From positions 367,620 through 431,619 of the forward strand of contig NZ_BMUL01000005.1 in assembly GCF_014650175.1 (NCBI RefSeq): 64,000 nucleotides of DNA, given 5' to 3'. Shown here piece by piece: positions 40,782-49,167 of the stretch. The stretch comes from Streptomyces termitum (GTDB lineage: Bacteria; Actinomycetota; Actinomycetes; Streptomycetales; Streptomycetaceae). Each line of letters begins with the position of its first letter. The stretch's first letter is position 1. The position numbers and the translations under genes were made by a program. The notes below the pieces were generated by a model. It did no database searches, was not told the origin of the DNA, and saw nothing but the letters and a program-made list of their open reading frames with translations.

Positions 40782-43595
40782 ATGCGCTTTCGCGGGAAGT
40801 CCATCCGCCGGAAGATCGTCGCGCTGCTCCTCGTACCGCTCGTCTCCCTCACCGGTCTCTGGGGTTTCGCCACCGCCCTCACCGGGCGCGAGGCCGACCA
40901 GCTCCTCGACGTCGGCTACATCGTCGAGAAGGTCGGCTACCCCATCGAGGACACCGCCCGGGTCATCCAGCTCGAACGCCGCCAGTCCCTGGTCTACCTC
41001 GCCGACCCGCGCGGCTCCCAGGCCCTCGACCAGCTCCGCGAGGCCCGCCTCACCACCGACCGGCAGATCGCCCGCATCCGCGCCAACGCCCAGGACCCGG
41101 GCGTCCGCGAGGAGATGCGCCCCGTCACCACCCAGAAGCTGAACTCGCTCCTCACCGCCTTCGAGGAACTCTCCTCGCTGCGCCGCTCGGTGGAGCGGCG
41201 CGACGTCGGCCGCCTCCAGGCCCTGGAGTTCTACAACCGGCTCGTCGATCCCTGCTACGCCTTCCTCGTGACCCTCCACGCCCTGGAGAACGTGGAGATG
41301 GACAAGCAGGGCCGCGCCCTCGTCGGCATCACCCGCGCCCGCGAACTCCTCTCCCGCGAGGACGCCCTCGTCCTCTCCGCCCTCGTCGCGGACCGCGTCA
41401 CCGCCCAGGAGATCCGCGCGATCTCCGACCTGGTCGCCGGCCGCAAGCAGTACTACGAGGTCAACCTCGAACTCCTCCCCGCCGCCGAGCGGCAGCGCTA
41501 CGAGCAGTACTGGCGCAGCCCCGAGACCCAGGCCCTGCGCACCTCGGAGGAGGCCCTCATCGCGGAGGGCCCCACCGAGAAGCCGCGCTCCGTCACCGCC
41601 GCCTACTGGCAGGACGAGGCGAGCCCCGTCCTCGACGAGCTCGCCCGCGAGAACACCGCCGCCGGCGACCGCTACCAGGACCGCGTCCAGCCCGCCGCCT
41701 ACAGCGTCCTGCTGAAGGCGGGCGTCGCCGGAGTCCTCGGCTTCCTCGCCCTCCTCGCCTCCGTCTTCGTCTCGGTCCGGGTCGGCCGGGTCCTCGTCCG
41801 CGACCTGCGCCGCCTCCAGAAGGAGTCCCAGGAGGTCTCCGGGGTCCGGCTGCCCAGCGTGATGCGCCGCCTCGCCGCGGGCGAGCACGTGGACGTCGAG
41901 ACCGAGGTGCCCCATCTGCGGTACGGGGACGACGAGGTCGGCCAGGTCGGCCAGGCCCTCAACACCCTCCAGCGGGCCGCCGTCGAGGCCGCCGTCAAGC
42001 AGGCCGACATGCGCCGCGGCGTCTCCGAGGTCTTCGTCAACCTCGCCCGCCGCAACCAGGTCCTGCTCCACCGCCAGCTCACCCTCCTCGACACGATGGA
42101 GCGGCGCACCGAGGACACCGAGGAGCTCGCGGACCTCTTCCGCCTCGACCACCTCACCACCCGCATGCGCCGGCACGCCGAGGGCCTGGTGATCCTCTCC
42201 GGCGCCGCCCCCTCCCGGCAGTGGCGCAAGCCCGTCCAGCTCATGGACGTGGTCCGCGCGGCCGTCGCCGAGGTCGAGGACTACGAGCGGGTCGAGGTCC
42301 GCCGGCTGCCCCGGCTCGGCGTCGGCGGCCCCGCCGTCGCCGACCTCACCCACCTCATCGCCGAACTGCTCGAGAACGCCACCGTGTTCTCGCCCCCGCA
42401 CACCGCCGTCCAGGTCCTCGGCGAGCGGGTCGCCAACGGCTTCACCCTGGAGATCCACGACCGGGGCCTGGGCATGAGCCCCGAGGTCCTCCTCGACGCC
42501 AACCTGCGGCTCGCCGAGACCCCCGAGTTCGAGCTCTCCGACACCGACCGCCTCGGCCTCTTCGTCGTCAGCCGACTCGCCCAGCGCCAGCACGTCCGCG
42601 TCTCCCTCCAGACCTCCCCGTACGGCGGCACCACCGCGGTCGTCTTCATCCCGGCCGCGCTGCTCACCGACGCCCCCGAGACGCAGGGCGCGGGCTTCCG
42701 CCTCGACCGCAAGACCGACCCGCGCGCCCCCGACCGCGACGCCGACCGGCACACCGAGGTCCACAACGCCTTCGACGAGGGGCTGCCGCAGCGCCGGCCC
42801 GCGCTCGCCCGGGTCCCCGACCTCGCCGACGCGCCGGCCGCCGGCCGCCCCCTGGACGGTCCCGTGGAGCTGGAGGCGCCGCTCGGCGCCGAGCACGCCG
42901 ACGCCGCCGCCGACGCGGTGGACGTCGAGACGCTCCTCGACCGCTCCGCCGACCTCCTGGACAGCGACAGCGAGCGCGGCGGCCTCTTCCGCCCGCGCCG
43001 CCGCACCGGCCTCCTCCCGGCGGGCGAGCAGCACCAGCAGGCCCCCGACCGGACCGCGGACCCCGCCGGGGACGGCCCGGCCGCCGGCCCCGTGCCGCTG
43101 CCGCGCCGCCGCCCGCCGACCCTGGTCGTCGCCCGGGGCCGCCGGGACGACGAGACCGGCCGCGCCGAGGACCGCCGGACGCCGCGCGCCACCGGCCCCG
43201 TGCTCGTCCCCGTACGGCCCGAGGGCACCGGAGCCCGCCCGGACGGCGACCCCGCCCAGGACCGCGATCCGGCTCCGGAGCGCGAGTCCGGCGCCGTCCC
43301 GGCGGTTCCGTCCGCCGGGGACCCCGCCACGCTCGACGGGCTGCCCCGCCGGGTCCGGCAGGCCAGCCTCGCGCCGCAGCTGCGCGACTCCGGCCGCGGC
43401 GCCGGGCCGGAGACCGGGGGCCGGGGGCTGCCCGAGGGCGGGGAGCCCGCCCGGGACGACTTCGAACGGGACGCCGAGGAGGTCCGCGCCCGCATGGCCG
43501 CCATGCAGCGCGGCTGGCAGCGCGGCCGCCGCGACACCTCCGCCCCGGACGACAGCACCGCACATGGAACGACACCCGAGGGGGACGGTCGATGA
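40782..43595 (+). CDS. conservon sensor histidine kinase-like protein CvnA with nitrate/nitrite-sensing domain
   Basis: This 937-residue membrane protein has a helix at residues 10-30 (IVALLLVPLVSLTGLWGFA), an extracytoplasmic all-helical NIT-type sensor (40-300), a second helix near 306-335 (VAGVLGFLALLASVFVSV), a HAMP-like linker, and a GHKL ATPase domain (LIAELLENATVFSPP about residue 527, HDRGLGM, GLFVVSRLA). The His-acceptor region is atypical, as in CvnA proteins. The C-terminal 290 residues are Pro/Arg-rich and disordered. ATG 40782 has GGGGGAGG upstream; longer TTG/GTG starts lack this. It is the first gene of a four-gene conservon and overlaps the next by 4 bp. Confidence 0.93.
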   Translation: MRFRGKSIRRKIVALLLVPLVSLTGLWGFATALTGREADQLLDVGYIVEKVGYPIEDTARVIQLERRQSLVYLADPRGSQALDQLREARLTTDRQIARIRANAQDPGVREEMRPVTTQKLNSLLTAFEELSSLRRSVERRDVGRLQALEFYNRLVDPCYAFLVTLHALENVEMDKQGRALVGITRARELLSREDALVLSALVADRVTAQEIRAISDLVAGRKQYYEVNLELLPAAERQRYEQYWRSPETQALRTSEEALIAEGPTEKPRSVTAAYWQDEASPVLDELARENTAAGDRYQDRVQPAAYSVLLKAGVAGVLGFLALLASVFVSVRVGRVLVRDLRRLQKESQEVSGVRLPSVMRRLAAGEHVDVETEVPHLRYGDDEVGQVGQALNTLQRAAVEAAVKQADMRRGVSEVFVNLARRNQVLLHRQLTLLDTMERRTEDTEELADLFRLDHLTTRMRRHAEGLVILSGAAPSRQWRKPVQLMDVVRAAVAEVEDYERVEVRRLPRLGVGGPAVADLTHLIAELLENATVFSPPHTAVQVLGERVANGFTLEIHDRGLGMSPEVLLDANLRLAETPEFELSDTDRLGLFVVSRLAQRQHVRVSLQTSPYGGTTAVVFIPAALLTDAPETQGAGFRLDRKTDPRAPDRDADRHTEVHNAFDEGLPQRRPALARVPDLADAPAAGRPLDGPVELEAPLGAEHADAAADAVDVETLLDRSADLLDSDSERGGLFRPRRRTGLLPAGEQHQQAPDRTADPAGDGPAAGPVPLPRRRPPTLVVARGRRDDETGRAEDRRTPRATGPVLVPVRPEGTGARPDGDPAQDRDPAPERESGAVPAVPSAGDPATLDGLPRRVRQASLAPQLRDSGRGAGPETGGRGLPEGGEPARDDFERDAEEVRARMAAMQRGWQRGRRDTSAPDDSTAHGTTPEGDGR

Positions 43596-44035
43596 CCGCA
43601 CCGAACGCCGCAGCAAGCACCAGCAGCTCCGTCCAGGGGAACGGCGAGCTGAACTGGCTCCTCGACGAGCTGGTCCAGCGCGTCGGCGCCATCCGCAAGG
43701 CCCTGGTGCTGTCCAGCGACGGCCTGCCCACCGGCGCCTCGAAGGACCTGAGCCGGGAGGACGGCGAGCACCTCGCCGCCGTCGCCTCCGGCTTCCACAG
43801 CCTCGCCAAGGGCGTCGGCCGCCACTTCGAGGCGGGCAGGGTCCGCCAGACCGTGGTGGAGCTGGAGGAGGCGTTCCTCTTCGTCACCGCCGCCGGCGAC
43901 GGCAGCTGTCTCGCCGTCCTCGCCGACTCCGACTCGGACGTGGGCCAGGTCGCGTACGAGATGACGCTGATGGTGAAGCGGGTCGGCATCCACCTCGGCA
44001 CGGCCCCCCGGACCGGTTCGTCCACGGGAGGGTGA
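43592..44035 (+). CDS. conservon roadblock/LC7 protein CvnB
   Basis: This 147-residue protein with a roadblock/LC7 (MglB-like) fold has a core from LNWLLDELVQRVGAIRKALVL to VAYEMTLMVKRVGIHLG. In conservons this protein associates with the small GTPase CvnD and may regulate its nucleotide state. ATG overlaps the cvnA stop (ATGA), and cvnC starts 10 nt after its stop. Confidence 0.93.
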   Translation: MTAPNAAASTSSSVQGNGELNWLLDELVQRVGAIRKALVLSSDGLPTGASKDLSREDGEHLAAVASGFHSLAKGVGRHFEAGRVRQTVVELEEAFLFVTAAGDGSCLAVLADSDSDVGQVAYEMTLMVKRVGIHLGTAPRTGSSTGG

Positions 44036-44045
44036 GCCGCCCCGC

Positions 44046-44480
44046 ATGAGCGACGCAGCCGAGCCGAACCGGTCCGACCGGGACGCCCCCGCCCGGGGGG
44101 CGGACGTCCACCACTGGTACGACGACGAGGCGGGCCCGGTCGTCCGCCCGTACGCGATGACCCGCGGCCGGACGAGCGCGGCCGGCCGCCACCGGCTCGA
44201 CCTGATCGCGGTGGTGGTCCCCGAGCCCGCCGCCGACGACCCCGGCCGGGACCAGACGCTCTCCCCGGAACACGTGGAGATCGTCGAACGCTGCTTCGAG
44301 CAGCCCCAGTCGATCGCCGAGCTCGCCGCCGGACTCGACCTCCCCGTCGGGGTGGTCCGGGTCCTGGTCGGCGACCTCGTCGACGAGGAACTCGTGCACG
44401 TGACCCGCCCCGTTCCGCCGGCCCAGCTGCCGGACGTGAGCATCCTCCGCGAGGTGATCAATGGCCTTCGGGCGCTCTAG
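44046..44480 (+). CDS. conservon DUF742 protein CvnC
   Basis: This 144-residue DUF742 protein has VVRPYAMTRGRTSA in its first third, then a winged-helix-like C-terminus (IVERCFEQPQSIAELAAGLDLPVGVVRVLVGDLVDEELVHV) ending in the family-typical SILREVINGLRAL. It is part of the membrane-associated Cvn complex. Its 3' end overlaps cvnD by 20 nt. Confidence 0.93.
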   Translation: MSDAAEPNRSDRDAPARGADVHHWYDDEAGPVVRPYAMTRGRTSAAGRHRLDLIAVVVPEPAADDPGRDQTLSPEHVEIVERCFEQPQSIAELAAGLDLPVGVVRVLVGDLVDEELVHVTRPVPPAQLPDVSILREVINGLRAL

Positions 44481-45066
44481 CCGCAAGAAACCCCCGGTCG
44501 AACCGGTGACCCTGAAGATCCTGGTCGCCGGCGGTTTCGGGGTCGGCAAGACGACACTGGTCGGCGCGGTCAGCGAGATCCGGCCGCTGCGGACCGAGGA
44601 GGTCCTCACCGAGGCCGGCCGGCCCGTCGACGACCTGCACGGCGTCGAGGCCAAGACGACGACCACCGTCGCCATGGACTTCGGCCGGATCACGCTCCGC
44701 GAGGACCTCGTCCTGTACCTGTTCGGCACCCCCGGCCAGGACCGGTTCTGGTTCCTCTGGGACGAGCTCGCGCAGGGCGCGCTCGGCGCGGTCGTCCTCG
44801 CCGACACCCGGCGCCTGGAGGACAGCTTCGCCGCGATCGACTACTTCGAGCGGCGCGGCATCCCCTTCACGGTGGCCGTCAACTGCTTCGAGGGCGCCCG
44901 GAGCTACCCGACGGAGACGGTGCGGGCGGCGCTCGACCTCGATCCCGAGGTCGAACTGGTGCTGTGCGACGCCCGGGACCGCGAGTCGGTCAAGAGCGTC
45001 CTGGTCGCGGTGGTCGAGCACGCCCTCGTCCTCGCCGACCGCAGCCACGAACCGGTCGCCACCTGA
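44461..45066 (+). CDS. conservon small GTPase CvnD
   Basis: This 201-residue Ras-like/MglA-type GTPase has a P-loop GGFGVGKTTL (about residues 24-33), switch I with TTTTVAMDFG, switch II FGTPGQDRF (DxxG replaced by TPGQ, normal in this family) and a specificity motif region AVNCFEG where NKxD would be, also typical. CvnD proteins complete the G-protein-like conservon signalling module, several of which affect development and antibiotic production. The ATG lies inside cvnC. A 28-nt palindrome follows the stop. Confidence 0.93.
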   Translation: MAFGRSSRKKPPVEPVTLKILVAGGFGVGKTTLVGAVSEIRPLRTEEVLTEAGRPVDDLHGVEAKTTTTVAMDFGRITLREDLVLYLFGTPGQDRFWFLWDELAQGALGAVVLADTRRLEDSFAAIDYFERRGIPFTVAVNCFEGARSYPTETVRAALDLDPEVELVLCDARDRESVKSVLVAVVEHALVLADRSHEPVAT

Positions 45067-45094
45067 GGGGCCGTACCCGCGCGGGTACGGCCCC
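45067..45094. terminator. 28-nt palindromic terminator after the conservon
   Basis: GGGGCCGTACCCGC and its exact complement are contiguous (14+14), starting immediately after the cvnD stop codon and ending 8 nt before the stop of the convergent lipid-transfer gene. Confidence 0.7.
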
Positions 45095-45102
45095 GGCCCG
45101 GC

Positions 45103-46290
45103 TCAGCGGACCGCCACCACCGCCGAACCGTGCCCGAAGAGCCCCTGGTTGGCGGTGATCCCGGCCCGCGCCCCCGGCACCTGCCGGTCGCCCGCCGTGC
45201 CGCGCAGCTGCCAGGTCAGCTCGCAGACCTGGGCGATCGCCTGCGCGGGCACCGCCTCCCCGAAGGAGGCGAGCCCGCCGCTGGTGTTCACCGGCAGCGC
45301 CCCGCCCAGCCGGGTCGTCCCGTCCCGCAGCAGCTTGGCGCCCTCACCCGGCCCGCACAGCCCGATGTCCTCGTACCACTCCAGCTCCAGCGCCGTCGAC
45401 AGGTCGTACACCTCGGCCAGCGACAGGTCCTCCGGGCCGAGCCCCGCCTCCTCGTACGCCGCCCGCGCGATCGAGGCGCGGAAGGCGTGCGGGGCGGGGT
45501 CGAGCGCGGTGGTCGAGTCGGTCGCGATGTCGGGGAGGTCGAGCGCCGCCCTCGGGTAGGTGGGGGAGACGGTGGACACCGCCCGGATCCGCACCGGGTC
45601 CGGGTGCCCGTGCCGGCGGGCGAAGTCCAGGCCGCAGAGGACCAGCGCCGCTCCGCCGTCCGAGGTGGCGCAGATGTCGAGCAGCCGCAGCGGATCGGCG
45701 ACGACGGCCGAGGCCGCGACCTCCTCGGCGGTCACCGGCTTCCGGTAGCGGGCCAGCGGGTTGAGCGCGCCGGCCGCCGCGTTCTTCACCTTGACCCGGG
45801 CGAAGTCCTCCGGCGTGTCCCCGTACAGGGCCATCCGGCGGCGGGCGTAGAGCGCGAAGTAGGCCGGGTTGGTGGCGCCGAGGATCCGGAACCGCAGCCA
45901 GTCCGGGTCGTCGGGCCGCTCCCCGCCGGCCGGGGCGAAGAAGCCCTTGGGGGTGGAGTCGGCGCCCACGACGAGGACCGCGTCGGCGAGCCCGGCGAGG
46001 ATCTGCGCCCGCGCCGTGCCGATGGCCTGGGCGCCCGAGGCGCAGGCCGCGTACACGCTGGTCACCCGCGCGCCCTGCCAGCCGAGCGCCTGCGCGAAGG
46101 TCGCCCCGGCGACGTATCCGGGATAGCCGCACCGCATGGTGTCGGCCCCCACGACGGACCCGATGTCCGTCCAGTCCAGGCCCGCGTCGGCGAGCGCGGC
46201 ACGGGCGGCGGCGGTCCCGTACGAGACGAAGCTCCGGCCCCACTTGCCCCAGGGGTGCATGCCGGCGCCGATGACGGCGATGTCGTTCAC
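45103..46290 (-). CDS. thiolase-like lipid-transfer (SCP-x type) protein
   Basis: This 395-residue thiolase-superfamily protein has the N-terminal IAVIGAGMHPWGKWGRS, SVYAACASGAQAIG at the nucleophile-Cys position, a C-terminal GLASFGEAVPAQAIAQVCELTWQLRG and GLFGHGSAVVAV. These proteins pair with DUF35 partners and act in steroid side-chain or acyl-CoA thiolysis/aldol chemistry; the substrate is unknown. The GTG start at 46290 overlaps the stop of the DUF35 gene by 4 bp, which supports a functional complex. Confidence 0.88.
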   Translation of the reverse strand: MNDIAVIGAGMHPWGKWGRSFVSYGTAAARAALADAGLDWTDIGSVVGADTMRCGYPGYVAGATFAQALGWQGARVTSVYAACASGAQAIGTARAQILAGLADAVLVVGADSTPKGFFAPAGGERPDDPDWLRFRILGATNPAYFALYARRRMALYGDTPEDFARVKVKNAAAGALNPLARYRKPVTAEEVAASAVVADPLRLLDICATSDGGAALVLCGLDFARRHGHPDPVRIRAVSTVSPTYPRAALDLPDIATDSTTALDPAPHAFRASIARAAYEEAGLGPEDLSLAEVYDLSTALELEWYEDIGLCGPGEGAKLLRDGTTRLGGALPVNTSGGLASFGEAVPAQAIAQVCELTWQLRGTAGDRQVPGARAGITANQGLFGHGSAVVAVR

Positions 46291-46760
46291 GCGCGCTCCT
46301 CCGTCCGCTCCGGGGCCACCGGCCGCCAGTGCCAGGTGGTCCAGACGTGCTCGGCGTCCTCGTTCAGCACCCCGGGCACCACCTCGACCTCCTGGCCCAC
46401 CCGGAGGTCCGAGGTCCGCACGCCCGGCGCCGCCTGCCCGAGCACGACCATCCCCTCGGCCGCCAGCTCGACGGCGACCAGGGTGTACGGCTCCCAGGGC
46501 GCGTCCGGGTCGGAGACGTACGGGGCGGGCGGCCGGTAGCGGCCGTCGGTGTACGACCACACCCGGCCGCGCGGCGACAGCGGCACCTCGCCGAGGGCGC
46601 CGCCGCCCGGGCAGACCGGGTTGCGGCAGGCGTCGTCCTCGCGCGGGAAGAACACCGCCGCACAGGCCGAGCACCGGGTGCCGAGCAGCCGGAACGCCCC
46701 CTCCGGGACGGTGTCGTCGGTGAACCAGCCGGTCACCACCGGCCTGCGCGTCCGCGCCAT
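46287..46760 (-). CDS. DUF35 OB-fold / zinc-ribbon protein, partner of the thiolase-like protein
   Basis: This 157-residue protein has an N-terminal rubredoxin-like zinc ribbon (RCSACAAVFFP and DACRNPVCP) followed by an OB-fold (residues 65-145: GRVWSYTDGRYRPPAPYV, GQEVEVVPGV). Such proteins form heteromers with thiolase or aldolase-like enzymes and bind acyl-CoA. The ATG is preceded by GGAGGAGCGGAGG. A perfect 17-bp palindrome at 46781-46797 lies about 20 bp upstream of the ATG and probably controls the operon. Confidence 0.9.
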   Translation of the reverse strand: MARTRRPVVTGWFTDDTVPEGAFRLLGTRCSACAAVFFPREDDACRNPVCPGGGALGEVPLSPRGRVWSYTDGRYRPPAPYVSDPDAPWEPYTLVAVELAAEGMVVLGQAAPGVRTSDLRVGQEVEVVPGVLNEDAEHVWTTWHWRPVAPERTEERA

Positions 46761-46780
46761 CCTCCGCTCCTCCCCACTTG

Positions 46781-46797
46781 TCTGACGGATCGTCAGA
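46781..46797. promoter_or_regulatory. palindromic operator TCTGACG-GAT-CGTCAGA
   Basis: A perfect 7-bp-arm inverted repeat with a 3-bp centre lies just upstream of the DUF35/thiolase operon. TGACG-N3-CGTCA recurs at 7515-7527 in front of another gene set. The form suits a TetR-type repressor; no such regulator gene is in the window. Confidence 0.65.
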
Positions 46798-46842
46798 ATC
46801 GTGGGGGCGAGTCTGGCACGCCTCCCCGGACGGCGGAAGACG

Positions 46843-47664
46843 TCAGTGCCCGGCCACCGACCGCCGCGCCACCGGGAAGTCGAAGTACGTCGAGGGGAAC
46901 GGCTCCGGCCTGAACGTGAAGTGCCACCACTCCTCCGGCAGGTTCACGAACCCCTCCGCCTCCAGCGCCCCCTTCAGCATCTGCCGGTTCGCCCGCTGCT
47001 CCCCGGTGATCCGCGGGTCCTCGGTGTGCGAGAGCGTGTCGAAGCAGTCGTACCCGGTCCCCATGTCCAGCGAACTGTCCGGGAACCGCTCCTCGTACGG
47101 CCCGAAGCAGGGCGCCAGCGGTTCGCCCGGCACGTACGCGCGCGTGCGTGCCGCCGGCAGCCGCACCAGCGTCAGGTCCACCGTCGAGCCCCGGCTGTGC
47201 CCGGACCTCTCCGCGATGTACCCGTCGGCGAACAGCCGCTCCTTCGCGACGAGCGGATAGAACTCGCCCTTCATCCGCTCGTCCGCCAGGTCCCGCGCCC
47301 AGCGCACGAAGTGGTCCACCGCCCGCTGCGGCCGGTAGCAGTCGTACACCTTCAGCGCGTACCCCCGGGCCAGCAGCCGGACCTGCGCCCGGTGCAGCGC
47401 CTCGGCCGCCGGCCGGGTCAGCAGGCACACCGGCTGCCGGTAGCCGTCGACCGGCTCCCCCATGAAGGTGTGCGCGGTGGTGTACCGCATCTCCCGCAGG
47501 ATCGTCCGGTCCACGGAGTCCAGCGCCACGAACTCCCGGGGAGCCTTCGGCTCGGGCGCGGCGACGGCGGGGGAGGCGGGGACGGCGGCGGTGCCCGCGA
47601 GCGCGAGCAGTCCGGCGGCGGCGGTGACGGCGAGGGTACGCAACCCGGCGGCGAGTCCAGTCAT
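46843..47664 (-). CDS. secreted D-Ala-D-Ala dipeptidase-like M15D peptidase
   Basis: This 273-residue protein has a signal peptide (TLAVTAAAGLLALAGTAAVPASPAVAA). The mature part matches VanX/DdpX metallopeptidases: YDCYRPQRAVDHF, the zinc motif SGHSRGSTVDLTL (His and Asp ligands), FDTLSHTEDPRI and PEEWWHFTF (Glu and third His). It should cleave D-Ala-D-Ala or related dipeptides outside the cell and help wall recycling; vancomycin resistance is not implied, since no VanH/VanA neighbours exist. ATG 47664 begins the signal peptide. It is divergent from the Nudix gene across 59 bp. Confidence 0.88.
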   Translation of the reverse strand: MTGLAAGLRTLAVTAAAGLLALAGTAAVPASPAVAAPEPKAPREFVALDSVDRTILREMRYTTAHTFMGEPVDGYRQPVCLLTRPAAEALHRAQVRLLARGYALKVYDCYRPQRAVDHFVRWARDLADERMKGEFYPLVAKERLFADGYIAERSGHSRGSTVDLTLVRLPAARTRAYVPGEPLAPCFGPYEERFPDSSLDMGTGYDCFDTLSHTEDPRITGEQRANRQMLKGALEAEGFVNLPEEWWHFTFRPEPFPSTYFDFPVARRSVAGH

Positions 47665-47711
47665 GCGCACCGGGTCTACCAGTTCCCGCCCCGCCGGGAA
47701 ACCCTCCTCGC

Positions 47712-47717
47712 TACCGT
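47712..47717 (+). promoter_or_regulatory. -10 box for a probable leaderless Nudix mRNA
   Basis: TACCGT ends 6 nt before GTG 47724 and no ribosome-binding site is present. Confidence 0.4.
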
Positions 47718-47723
47718 CACCCC

Positions 47724-48242
47724 GTGACCCACACCGCTCCCGCACCCCACTCCCACTGCTCGGCCTGCGGCGCCGCGTACCCCGCCACGACCACCGGCTG
47801 GCCCCGCACCTGCCCCGCCTGCGCCACCACCGCCTACCGCAACCCCCTGCCGGTCGCCGTCGCCCTCCTGCCCGTCACCGCCCCCACCGGCACCGGACTC
47901 CTCGCCGTCACCCGCGCCATCCACCCCGGCCACGGCGGCACCGCCCTCCCCGGCGGCTTCATCGACCACGGCGAGGACTGGACCACCGCCGTCGTCCGCG
48001 AACTGCGCGAGGAGACCGGCGTCGAGACGGACCCGGACGCCGTCCGGCTCGCCGACGTCCTCTGCTCCGGCGAGCACCTCCTGGTCTTCGGCCTCCTCCC
48101 GCCGGTCCCGGCGGACGCCCTCCCGGCCTTCGACCCCACCCCGGAGACCTCCGGCCGACTGGTCCTGCCCGCCCCGCGCGAACTGGTCTTCCCCCTCCAC
48201 ACGGAGGCGGCGGCCAAGTGGTTCGCGGGCGCCTACGCCTGA
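47724..48242 (+). CDS. Nudix hydrolase with N-terminal zinc ribbon
   Basis: This 172-residue protein has an N-terminal ribbon with two Cys pairs (HCSACGAAYP and TCPACATTAY) followed by a Nudix fold with a complete box GGFIDHGEDWTTAVVRELREETGV (G-x5-E-x7-REUxEExGU). It is likely a pyrophosphohydrolase of nucleotides or an NADH-pyrophosphatase-like enzyme; the substrate is not predictable. GTG 47724 is the only start before the first Cys pair. Confidence 0.9.
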   Translation: MTHTAPAPHSHCSACGAAYPATTTGWPRTCPACATTAYRNPLPVAVALLPVTAPTGTGLLAVTRAIHPGHGGTALPGGFIDHGEDWTTAVVRELREETGVETDPDAVRLADVLCSGEHLLVFGLLPPVPADALPAFDPTPETSGRLVLPAPRELVFPLHTEAAAKWFAGAYA

Positions 48243-48252
48243 CCCGCCGCCT

Positions 48253-48312
48253 CCGGCCCGTTCGGACGGTCGGTCCCACCAGCCGGCCCGTTCGGACGGT
48301 CAGTCCCACCAG
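48253..48312. repeat. tandem 30-bp direct repeat
   Basis: Two adjacent 30-bp copies (48253-48282 and 48283-48312, beginning CCGGCCCGTTCGG) differ at one base. The second copy contains the last codons and stop of the DUF4253 gene; the differing base removes the stop from the other copy. It looks like a recent duplication of the gene's 3' end. Confidence 0.85.
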
Positions 48313-49106
48313 AAGGTCCACAGGTCGGCGCCCACCAGCCGCTCGGCGTACGCCACCAGGGTCTGCGGGGCCGTCCCCTGCCACACGTTGTCCGGGCAGA
48401 GGGCGAAGTGCTCGGCGGCCACCGGCAGCGCCTCCTCCAGGGTCGCCGGGGGAGCGGCGACGGAGAGCCGCAGGGTGGCGAAGCCGACCGCGAACACCCG
48501 CGCCCCGAAGCGCCGTTCCCAGTCGGCGACCACGGCGGCGATCCGGGCCGTGTCGGCCTCGTGGTTGAGCGGCCCCGACCATCCCGCGGCGGCGAGCGCC
48601 GCCGCCCCGGAAGCGGCCTCCACCAGCCCCAGCCGCACCTCGCCGCCGAAGGACAGGAGCACCTCCGCGTGCTCGGCCGCCAGCCGGTCGGGATCCTCCG
48701 CCGGCTCCCTCCCGGGCGCCGTCCCCGGCCACTCGGCGCCGTACGGGGCGGTGACGGCGAGCCGCTCCGCGGGGGAGAGCGGATCGCCCTCGTCGACCGA
48801 GACGGACTCCTCCCACCACCGGGCGAGCACCGCCCCCGGATCGTGGTCGGCGGGCCGGGACATGTCCTCGGGATACAGCTCCCCGGACCCCCACGGCCGG
48901 AACCCCTCGTCACCGTCCAGCGGTTCGAGCAGCAGCGGCCACAGCCCGGTGCGCGGATGCGCGGCGCGCAGCCGCCCCCACAGCGCGAAGGGCGCGGGCC
49001 CGTCGCTCAGCCACAGCGGCCGCGCCCCGCCGTCCCCCTCGTCCGCCGTGATCACGCGACCGGCCGGCAGTGCGATGTCATCGCCCCTCAGGGCCCCCAG
49101 TTCCAT
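48300..49106 (-). CDS. DUF4253 domain protein
   Basis: In this 268-residue protein, the C-terminal 110 residues (ARIAAVVADWERRFGARVFAV, then LRLSVAAPPATLEEAL, EHFALCPDNVWQ, YAERLVGADLWTFWWD) form the DUF4253 domain, of unknown function. The N-terminal half is variable and Trp/Pro-rich. ATG 49106 is preceded by GGAGG very close (1 nt) and by TAGCAT 8 nt upstream, so translation signals are unusual. It lies 61 nt downstream of the GH31 gene on the same strand. A tandem repeat overlaps its stop codon. Confidence 0.85.
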   Translation of the reverse strand: MELGALRGDDIALPAGRVITADEGDGGARPLWLSDGPAPFALWGRLRAAHPRTGLWPLLLEPLDGDEGFRPWGSGELYPEDMSRPADHDPGAVLARWWEESVSVDEGDPLSPAERLAVTAPYGAEWPGTAPGREPAEDPDRLAAEHAEVLLSFGGEVRLGLVEAASGAAALAAAGWSGPLNHEADTARIAAVVADWERRFGARVFAVGFATLRLSVAAPPATLEEALPVAAEHFALCPDNVWQGTAPQTLVAYAERLVGADLWTFWWD

Positions 49107-49167
49107 GCCTCCGGATGCTAGGGGAGGGGTCCGACAGCGCTCTCGCCCCGGCGCCGGAACCCCCGTC

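Noticed and set aside
46843..47664. Vancomycin resistance (VanX)
   Set aside because: The protein is secreted and stands alone, without VanH/VanA or VanRS, so a wall-recycling dipeptidase is more likely.
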